From Lucinisca nassula (taxonomy: Eukaryota > Mollusca > Bivalvia > Lucinida > Lucinidae): a DNA stretch of 64,000 nt. This document shows positions 56,201 through 64,000 of the stretch, piece by piece; within the stretch, counting starts at the first letter, position 1; the number at the start of each line of letters is the position of its first letter. The DNA is taken from contig OY757023.1 of NCBI GenBank assembly GCA_963580285.1, positions 86,639,108-86,703,107 on the forward strand, in the 5' to 3' direction. The notes below the pieces were generated by a model. That model did no database searches. It was not told where the DNA came from and saw only the letters and a program-made list of their open reading frames with translations. The translations under genes were made by a program, and so were the position numbers.

Positions 56201-56829
56201 AATGGAAGAGTCCACTAGTATACAATGGGTTAATATTCTGTTACATTTGGCTCTTCCTGATCATCATTTCAACCAAGTCCATGCAAACCACCAAACTCCA
56301 CTTTTTATAAAGAAAAGGTGGGGCTTATAAGGGTATAAGTTGTCTTCCCTATTCTTGCTCAAAACCATAGATTGTGGGAGCAATGTGGGTTCTTGTTAGA
56401 AATGCCCTTCTAAACACCCACAATCTAAGTTTGGAGCAGACATAATGGAAAATATCACATTTTTCCCTTTTTCAGAAATAATGGAAGGAAACATAAACTG
56501 ATTTGAGCAATGTCCTATATATACAGTCATATCTTTTAGATCTTAGAACTATAAAATAAATGTATGTTTGTGTACTCATTAGAATCACCTCCATGAGGCA
56601 ATTCTAATGCATACACACAACACATTTTGAAGATAAAAATTAGAAAATTTCCTAAAATTTGTATCAGCCATGTTAAACAAGACATTGGTAAGTCGCCAGA
56701 AAAGACTTGGTTTAGACTAAATGTGCAGATTGATCTCGGGCTTCGCTATCCGTACATGATCAATGCTGTTTCCTCAGTACACCTATTCAAAGCTTTATTA
56801 GCTTAACAAGCTTGTTACATCAAGGTTAC

Positions 56830-57296
56830 AAGTTCGTGTAATGAACACCCCTCTAAACCCCACATTATACAGAGAAAACTGGGGTTTAAACAGGTATACC
56901 TTATATTCTTTTTTCTGCTGCAAGACATAGGAGAGGGTACTCGTTGGAAATGCCTGATTGAGGTGATTCTAACCAGTAACCACAACTTATGTTTGGTTTA
57001 GAAATAAGAAAAAATTCTCAGTTTAATATGGAGCCAGCGCACGACAAAACCTACAATTAGACATGTGTGCCCAATGAAGACTCAGATCAGCCTGTGCAAC
57101 TGTGCAGTCTGATCAGAGTCTTTGTTGTGCGCTTTAAGGATAGCAAAGGGCCCAATGCTCCTTCATGCAGCAAGAGGAGTCTCTGGTGAGACTATGGATG
57201 CGCAGGCTGATCTGATTCCTTGCTAGGCGCACGTCTTATTGTAGGTTTTGTCCTGCACTGGCTCATGTATTTGTATAGGCTTGTTTTCATAATGCA
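56830..57296. mobile_element. MITE-H interrupted by another TIR element
   Basis: Left part to about 57033, right end CATGTATTTGTATAGGC ... CATAATG at 57266-57296; hairpin 56925-56990. Another MITE-H type 2 remnant lies at 56275-56480, and a MITE-P remnant at 56525-56640. Confidence 0.6.
57034..57268. mobile_element. TIR element with 28-bp ends
   Basis: GGAGCCAGCGCACGACAAAA (then CCTACAAT) and its inverse ATTGTAGGTTTTGTCCTGCA (then CTGGCTC). Two internal hairpins (CTCAGATCAGCC and GATCAG words) recall K2. Partial copies lie at about 11380-11525 and 63115-63210. Confidence 0.7.
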
Positions 57297-57875
57297 ATAG
57301 TTTGCTGATAACCAGTATTCTTGCATAAATATCTATGCGCATGGCTGTTTGAAGCCATTGTCAAATGGACCGAAAGTCATGCTCAAACAGTGAAAACCAT
57401 GTTCAAATCACGAAATTCGCGTGCTGTTTGAACATGGATTTTGAGCTTTTGATATCACAAGACCGGCCTTGCTTTAGCGACGTTACATTATCGCCCTGAA
57501 CGTACCGTTTTAGGGTTCTATGATGACGGCAGATGGTTATTGCGTAACAACGTCATTGTAAACGACATTCTGAACTGGCCGCCATATGGGTTCGCCGGTC
57601 ACATTAGAACAGTTTATATGGAGCTTTTGGGTGTTTTCTTCAAAATTTGTTGTCGGAATGGTAAGTTATGCAAGAACAACGATCATCCCTGGTTATTTCA
57701 TTGCATTAACATTTGTAGGATCCCTCGGAAGAACTGAGTACATAATTTTCCATGATGTATATGTTACCCATCAGTGAAAAAGGGACTTTATGGCTGTCCC
57801 GTTTCCATATGACCTTAGCTGTTGGTGGGTCATAAATCTTAATCACACACACCACCATGCCCAACCACTACCTAC

Positions 57876-58019
57876 TATAGCTTTGGTGTCCGATAAGCTG
57901 ATTGTTGCAGTTCTCCGTCGGTTGGTGATAAATTTACAGTTTTCATCAACCTTATCCACAATCTGTTTGATCTGTTTCGTGAAGTTCCCGACTTTACATT
58001 TTTTCAAGAACTCTTTCAG
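57876..58019 (-). CDS. NOC2L: NOC2L exon (LKEFLKKCKVxNF)
   Basis: 144 nt, phase 0 at both ends; acceptor ATTTGTGTTTCAG, donor GTAGGT. It encodes LKEFLKKCKVGNFTKQIKQI, VDKVDENCKFITNRRRTATI and SLSDTKAI. L-K-x-F-L-x-x-C-K-V-x-N-(F/Y)-x-x-Q-(I/V)-x-Q-x-x-x-K-V-x-E-N matches animal NOC2L. Another GTAG|GTAGTG donor 4 bp on would shift the frame of the next exon, so the first is chosen. Confidence 0.93.
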
Positions 58020-58113
58020 CTGAAACACAAATAGACAAAAATAACGTATAAATATGCAATATCTTCATACATCTTGCCGATAACCAGTAATCAGATGATG
58101 ATTAATCTTTTAA

Positions 58114-58297
58114 CCCTCATCTCACTGTTCACGACAACCCCTACCTTTGCAAACAGTGTAGATCCAGATCAGATGGCTTCTGAAGAAGCCATCTGATCAG
58201 GATCTACACCATTTGTCGTGCAGGCTGAGAACTGAACAAATACATTATATCAAGTGATTTGATTGGTTTATAATCAGTAGTGGGAGTGGCTTAATTC
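58114..58297. mobile_element. MITE-B truncated by MITE-H
   Basis: TTAA then CCCTCATCTCACTGTTCACG; K2 at 58149-58211; cut at 58297 where a MITE-H begins. Confidence 0.7.
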
Positions 58298-58530
58298 ATT
58301 ATGAAAACACTCCTATACAAATGCATTGTTAACTTAACCGCCGAAAAAAACCCCTCAAAATATAGATTGTAGTACCTGTTAGAACCCCCTGATCGAGGTG
58401 GTTCTAACAAGTACCCACAATCTATATTTTGAGCAGAAATAAGGAAAATATCACAATTTTTCATCATAAAATTTTCATTTTTTCGGTGATAAAGGTGGCA
58501 ATGTATTTGTATAGGCGTGTTTGCATAATG
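58298..58530. mobile_element. MITE-H type 1
   Basis: CATTATGAAAACACTCCTAT to ATAGGCGTGTTTGCATAATG; hairpin at 58360-58430. A MITE-P broken by two SINEs follows (58532-59200, hairpin 59045-59120). Confidence 0.75.
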
Positions 58531-58615
58531 AACCTCTTTTGGGCATGAAAATTTGTTTGAGAAAGGGTAGTTTGAGCTACTGACAGTTAATCATAATGCA
58601 AGGTATGGTGAAGTA

Positions 58616-58822
58616 TGATACTTTTTGTTTGGTTTTACAGCCCTTTCAAGATTATTTCACTAATTTAGAGCCGATCATTCTGCAATGGAAGGCCGGTCGG
58701 TTTTTCTCTGGGTATTCCAGTTTCTACCACCCCCACCTCCTCAAGCAAGGTGTGAACCACAGCTGTGAGAGAACAAATGAATAAGAGTCAGTGCTCTTAC
58801 CAATTAGGCCACAGGGGCCTGC
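58616..58822 (-). mobile_element. SINE-2, diverged
   Basis: TTGGTTTTACAGCCCTTTCA to TTAGGCCACAGGGGCC. Confidence 0.75.
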
Positions 58823-58849
58823 AAAGTACGGCATTTAAGTTGAGTATTT

Positions 58850-59028
58850 GTTTGATTTGAGGCTTAACTTCCCCGTCAACACTGTAAAGGTCATTTTGGA
58901 GACTTGCTTCCAATTCTGTGGGACTTTTACCCGACATTGAGATGAAATGACATCTCAAGGCCTGTCACCCAATGAAACTAATTGGGTTTATTAGCATGGA
59001 CGGTCCGCCTCGCACCGCGGTTCCTGTA
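58850..59028 (-). mobile_element. SINE-3, head truncated
   Basis: GTTTGATTTGAGGCTTAACT to CCTCGCACCGCGGTTCCTG. Confidence 0.75.
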
Positions 59029-59524
59029 AAGGGCGGTATATAAAGTAAGGTATGTTATATAAACTCATAAGAATCGCCTCAGTGAGGGGATTCTAATGAA
59101 TGCACACAACATACCTATTTAAGACAAAATGCGAACAACCCCACAAATTATCCCTAAATATGGGTTACCTTTTCAAGAAAAATGATAACAACCCCGCAAC
59201 CTTGGAAATGGATGGATGCCATGCCATAATACATCCAATTTTTTTTTTTCAAAACAGGCATATACTAATACATGGGCTCTATCATGAGGAAACTCATCCA
59301 TTTCGATAATGGTGTCTTCCATATCTCCAGAACTAAACCTTTTTCTGTTGACAATTTATGATTTTTTTGTAGTGTATCTCCAAACGTAGATTGTAGGTGC
59401 TCATTTGAGCCATTTTATTGCGACAATTCTAACGAGAATCCACAATCTATGTTTTTTGAGCAAAAGTAAGGAAAACAATGTATACCCCTGTAAGTCCCAT
59501 TTTTCCTTATATAAAGCTGCGTTT

Positions 59525-60480
59525 CATTACGATAACACACCCGTGCGACATAATGCATTTTTTTACACCTCAAAAATGGCCATTTTTCTGATGAAAATCC
59601 GTGATATTTTTCTCATAAATACTGCAAACATAGGTTGTGGGTGCTTGTTAGAACCACCTCATTGAGGCGGTTCTAACGAGTACCCACAACCTATGTCTTG
59701 GAGCAAAAATAAGAAAAATAATGTATACCCCCGTAAACCACAGTTTTCTCTATACAAAGTGGGGTATAGGGGTGTCTTTATTTCACGGACTTGTTCAGGT
59801 GATGTAAAGGGTAGTTCAATGCACAGATCTGTTAACCTGCCAGTGTTGTCAGGGACTTGTGACCTTGTAAGACACAAACTGGTCTCATTATGATTGCATT
59901 TTTTTTCACATTTCTAACATGGCTACTTTTTCTGATGAAAATCTGTGATATTTTTGTTAATTTTACTTCAAACATAGGTTGTGGGTGTTCGTTAGAACCG
60001 CCTCCTTGAGGCGGTTCTAAAGAGTACCCACAAACTACGTCTTGGAACAGTAATAAGAAAAATAATGTATACCCCTGTAAACCCCAGTTTCCCCAATATA
60101 AAGCGGGGCTTAGGGGGGGGGGGGGTGTTCATTTCACGGACTTGTTTACGTGATGTGCTTAGCTACAGAAACTACTGTAAAACTGCTAAAAATTGGGACA
60201 TCTTCATTGCAATAACACACCCATGCGACATAGAGCATTTTTTCACATCTCAAATGCCGCTACTTTTTCTGATGAAAATCCGTGATAATTTTCTTATTTA
60301 ATCTGCAAAAATAGGTTGCGGGTGCTCGTCAGAAATCCCGCATTGAGGCGGTTCTAACAAGTACACACAAACTATGTCTTGGAGCAAAAATAAGAAAATA
60401 ATACCCCAATAAACCCCAGTTTTATCCATATATAGTGAGGTTTAGTGGGGTGTTCATTTCACAGACTTTTTCACGTGATG
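59525..60480. mobile_element. Three MITE-H type 2 copies in a row
   Basis: 59525-59804, 59887-60155 and 60204-60480, all the same way round, from CATTACGATAACACACCCGT to CACGGACTTGTTCACGTGATG-like ends. Hairpins at 59630-59700, 59970-60035 and 60305-60380. A fourth, degraded copy lies at 59340-59525. A K2 element (60528-60680) follows. Confidence 0.8.
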
Positions 60481-60757
60481 TTGAGGACTTGCTGTAATTT
60501 TCCTAAAATTTTAAGAATAGTCGTCGTCCAGCAAGGAGTGCAAGAAGTGAAAACAGAATGGCAAACAGTGTAGACCCTGCTCAGACTGCTCCTTTCAGGA
60601 GCAGTCTGATCAGGGTCTACACTGTTTGCTTCAAGGTCTATCTGTCCCAATACTTAGGATCATTGCAGTACATAAAGCAAGAGTGTGAAAAAATTTAGAT
60701 AATATTACTATAGACATTGTTCTATCCAAGGTGCTGATCAGAGTGTGTGAATGGGCT

Positions 60758-61064
60758 TTTGTTTGTTTGTATTGGAGTTTAAAAGGCCCATTCAACACTA
60801 CTTAGCTCATTTTTGAGCCGGTCAGTTTACCTATCCACACTTTGCCTGGGCAGGCTTATACGTAAGCGGTTAACCAGTACAGTGCACATTCTTTCCCCAG
60901 AAACTGACAACTGCCCTTCTTGAATCAGCGGAAGGGAGAGAATGACCAGAGAAGATTTCAAGATCAATCTCCACAAAAGAATGTTGCTGACCTTGGCAGG
61001 TATCGAACCCGCGACCTCCTGATCACCAGTCAGACGAGCATCCGACTGAGCTACCGAGGCCGGC
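60758..61064 (-). mobile_element. SINE-1
   Basis: GTTTGTTTGTATTGGAGTTT to TGAGCTACCGAGGCCGG. Confidence 0.85.
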
Positions 61065-61093
61065 GCGTGAAAGTGCAAACTGATCTGCAAGGA

Positions 61094-61392
61094 TGTTGTT
61101 AATTTATTGATTTCAGGTTAAACATCCCCATCAACACTATATAGGTCATTTGGAGACAGTGCTTCCACTTTTGTGGGACTTTACCCGACATTGGGATGAA
61201 ATGACAACTTAAGCCCTAAGGCCCAGTGAAACCAATAGGATTTATATGCGTGGATGGTCCAACACCCATTACCGGTACTTTGCCTGTGCAGGCTTAGATC
61301 CTCTTAGCGGTTTACCAGTACACATGTGCGGTTGGTTACAGCTCTGCGTTGAATCATCATGCAGCCCATCTATATCTTCAAGTCCTGATGGG
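61094..61392 (-). mobile_element. SINE-3
   Basis: ATTTATTGATTTCAGGTTAA to CAAGTCCTGATGGGCGGG, about 15% diverged from other copies. Confidence 0.75.
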
Positions 61393-61439
61393 CGGGTTCG
61401 AACGTCATTGCTAGAAAATACCACAAGTAGCTGATTTAA

Positions 61440-61644
61440 CCCTTATCTTGCTGTTCACAACAACCACTATCTTTGCAAACAGTGTAGATCCAGATCAGAT
61501 GGCTTCTGAAGAAGCCATCTGATCAGGATCTCCACTGTTTGGCATTCAGTTTATGAATTTGTAGCAATAAATTACATCTAGTAATTTGATTGGTTGACAG
61601 ACAGTAATGGGTGTGGCTTAAATGAATATTCAGCAAGATAAGGG
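61440..61644. mobile_element. MITE-B, full copy next to NOC2L exon
   Basis: TTAA (61436-61439, 61645-61648); CCCTTATCTTGCTGTTCAC to ATTCAGCAAGATAAGGG; K2 at 61475-61541. It ends 14 bp from a NOC2L exon. Confidence 0.85.
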
Positions 61645-61658
61645 TTAATAAATGTTAC

Positions 61659-61760
61659 CTGTAACATAGACGGGAGGGCAAGCTCTGGAAATCCAATGGT
61701 ATGAGCATGGACATTAAAATCTTCCAGTAGTAATTCGTATAACTGGTCTATAACTCCGTC
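61659..61760 (-). CDS. NOC2L: NOC2L exon (AHTIGFPELALP), first in window
   Basis: 102 nt, phase 0 at both ends; acceptor TTCTTTCCATCTAG, donor GTAACA. It encodes DGVIDQLYELLLEDFNVHAH and TIGFPELALPSMLQ. Y-x-L-L-x-(E/D)-x-x-x-x-x-A-H-x-I-x-F-P-E-L-x-x-P-x-x-L-Q matches the HEAT-like C-terminal part of NOC2-family proteins and runs directly into LKEFL of the next exon. The rest of the gene must lie beyond 64000; I see no further exon in 61761-64000. Confidence 0.93.
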
Positions 61761-61923
61761 CTAGATGGAAAGAAACAACAAATATCTTTGACAAAAATTG
61801 CCAGCTTGATAAAAATGGATAGCTGTTTGGGGGTCATCTGTTTGTCCATCCACCCATGTTACTAACAGGCCTCATACGGACCAAGCTTTTCCATGCCTGA
61901 TAGTCCAGATTTTACAGTCTCAA

Positions 61924-62149
61924 CCCTTATCCTGCTAACATGACAACCATTACCTTTGCAAACAGTGTAGATCCAGATCAGATGGCTTCTGAAGAAGACA
62001 TCAAGATCCAGATCAGATGGCTTCTGAAGAAGCCATCTGATCAGGATCTACACTGTTTGTAATGCAGTTTATGAAATGAATGAATATATCATATCAAGTA
62101 ATTTGATTGGCTGACAATCGGAAATGAAGGTGGTTAAATAAATTAAGGG
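61924..62149. mobile_element. MITE-B with a partly doubled K2 arm
   Basis: CCCTTATCCTGCTAACATG to AAATTAAGGG; AGATCCAGATCAGATGGCTT occurs twice (about 61971 and 62004), extending one arm. Confidence 0.75.
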
Positions 62150-62518
62150 TTAAATAGTAATTTTAAACAGAATATAGCAGGAAATTCAAAATCTAAAAGC
62201 CTGAAACCAAGAAAAAAATCATGCTCTAAAAGCCTGAAATCCTGCAAATGCCTGAAAAATATGAGGCCTGTACTAAGCACAGCAGCTTTTCATTGCTGAT
62301 GCCCACATCAATATCACTGGTTTGTAGGAAATCCAGGTAACAGTTATTCATAGAAAACAGCAACGATATTCTTAATGCTGTGAGGTCAAAGTGTTGCGCA
62401 AGAGAGTTATCTGGAATCATGTGTTGGGTTTGACAGACAGTGTAGACCTAGACCAGAGGCTGCAGACCACAGTGTCTGATGAGGGTCTAAACTGTTTGCT
62501 TACAGTGTAGGAATTTAA

Positions 62519-62750
62519 CCCATTTTGTACCAGAAACCCCAAAACGGGTACTTGGCAAACAGAGCAGGGCCAGATCAGACGTCGCATTTGACGCCGCAGA
62601 ACATGTCGTCTGAAAAGGGCCTACACTGTTTGCAAAACATTAAGCCTCTTTCCAAATTAATTTTGAAGAAAACAAAACCTGACACCCCAAAATTTCGAAA
62701 TGGACTCCTGTTATATATAATGAAAAAGATTCCATTTGGTACAAAAAGGG
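62519..62750. mobile_element. MITE-B2, full copy
   Basis: TTAA (62515-62518, 62751-62754); CCCATTTTGTACCAGAAACC and inverse end GGTACAAAAAGGG; K2-type palindrome with CATTTGACGCC at 62557-62632. Another K2 copy lies just before (62446-62500). Confidence 0.8.
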
Positions 62751-62877
62751 TTAAATGAAACAATGTAAGTCTCCATTCAGAACATTTTTTCCAGCCTACA
62801 CTCCGATACAATCGTCCTAGCAGTGTTGTCAGTGCTTTAATTCACTATCAATAGACTGTCTGATATCATAGTTTTAA

Positions 62878-63108
62878 GGGGAATGGGAACACCTTCAGGG
62901 GAGGCAACCCCTGCAAAATTATTTTTGTCTCCCATGTCAATAGGGGTCAAATCTTAAAGGACAGAATTTGCTCCTAAGGAGCAAATTCTTTCCTTTAAGA
63001 GTAGACCTCCTTTTCAGTGAAACAGGGCTTACAGATAAGTGAACACGAAGTCCCGAAGTTGTCACCCTTTCAAAAATTGCGGAAAATCTGCCAGGTGTTC
63101 CCATTCCA
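62878..63108. mobile_element. Family G MITE, full copy
   Basis: GGGGAATGGGAACACCT and inverse AGGTGTTCCCATTCC. An inner palindrome runs CTTAAAGGACAGAATTTGCT, CC, then the inverse. A partial TIR-element copy follows at 63115-63210; 63211-63576 shows nothing beyond a short hairpin remnant. Confidence 0.8.
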
Positions 63109-63576
63109 CTAGCAGACTGCGCACCTTTATAGTCTGACCTGAGACTTCTCTTGCTGCATAAAGGAGCATTGAGCCCTTAGCAGGGCGTCAAGTGATATTA
63201 GGAGTCAAAAATATAGGTAAGGTCCAGAAATATAGGTATCTAGCGGCCAGAAATATAGGATATCATAGGTTGCCTACACTGAAGAAAACAAGCCAGATTT
63301 GTATTTTTCCACCACCACCACCACCTACCAGCTCTCTCTTTTATTAGTAATACAACATATAGTTATAATTAAGAAAAAAAAATCTTTAATTAATCTCCAT
63401 TAAAAACAGTCCTTAGTAGGTGATTCTAATGAATGCCCTCAATGTATGTTTTATACAGAACTGAGTGATCTACTTAAATATCATCCGATAACCACTTTAT
63501 CTACTTCTTGGAACAAGAGATGTGTCTGTCTGATAATTTAGGCAGAATCAAAACATGGGACATTCTTCCCTTTAAA

Positions 63577-64000
63577 CAAGAGGGCCTTGATGGCCCTAGA
63601 TTGCTCACGTGATCCATAGTGTAACAAGTAGGCCGTGTAGAGGGTCCATTTTTGGTCCCAGGGCTATAATTTGCACAATCTTGGTCAAGGTCCACTATAT
63701 AAAGCACCATACCAAATATCAAAGCCTGAGCCTTCTGGTTTCAGACAAGAAGGTTTTTTAAGGTCATCCCTATATAAGCCTATGTAAAACCAGTGGGCCC
63801 TGGGGCAGAGCCAGTTTTGGCCCTAGGGCTATAATTTGAACAATCTTGGTAGAGACCCACTAGATGAAGCTTCATACCAAATAGCAAAGACCTGGGCCTT
63901 CTGGTTTCAGACAAGAAGATTTTTAAAGGATTATCTTATTTTTCCCTATATTTGTGTGTTGTGGCAACCACCCGAAAAAATTCAGACATGATTCCACATG
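63577..64000 (-). mobile_element. HINE-4, runs off the window
   Basis: On its own strand it ends AGGGCCATCAAGGCCCT (hairpin) and CTTG|TTT, the same layout as HINE-2 and HINE-3. Two tandem units of 165 bp (GGGCTATAATTTG at 63661 and 63826) are visible before the window ends. Confidence 0.65.

Noticed and set aside
61761..64000. Further NOC2L exon upstream
   Set aside because: No in-phase segment with NOC2-like residues was seen. The sequence is MITEs, family G and HINE-4.

Overview
The window is nuclear DNA from an animal, most likely a bivalve mollusc and probably a heterodont; that placement is inference from repeat style. It has multi-exon genes with GT-AG introns of 1.6 to 10 kb, many tRNA-headed SINEs, dozens of palindromic miniature inverted-repeat elements (MITEs), and Helentron/pearl-like elements with internal tandem repeats. 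There are no bacterial operons, rRNA genes or CRISPR arrays.

Two genes converge tail to tail. On the plus strand, five exons between 7619 and 34744 splice in perfect phase into the last 603 codons of a DEG/ENaC-family sodium channel. They carry the cysteine-rich extracellular motifs, a 460-codon helical and heavily N-glycosylatable insert in one exon, the pre-TM2 segment, and TM2 with its GAS filter. The 5' exons lie left of the window. On the minus strand, six exons between 61760 and 43521 encode the C-terminal third of NOC2L, a ribosome-biogenesis protein; its 5' exons lie right of the window. About 8.7 kb of transposon-filled DNA separates the two 3' ends.

Almost everything else is repeats, many nested. 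Working names used below: MITE-H (types 1 and 2; ends CATTACGAAAACACGCC or similar), MITE-P (TA target, pogo/Tc1-like ends), MITE-B and B2 (TTAA target, piggyBac-like ends), MITE-A (8-bp duplication, hAT-like), SINE-1 to SINE-5, HINE-1 to HINE-4 (Helentron-like), and families D, F and G. There is also a LINE with a 68-bp target duplication, a decayed Penelope-type reverse transcriptase, and a nest of fold-back elements at 30.6-34.1 kb.

The most unusual observations are these. (1) The channel gene carries the giant extracellular insert. (2) An intronic minisatellite spread over 18.3-24.5 kb is built from a unit that matches the 3' end of the channel exon that follows it. (3) Two palindromic core cassettes each sit at the centre of MITE families whose ends belong to different transposase superfamilies, with paired substitutions that keep the hairpins intact.
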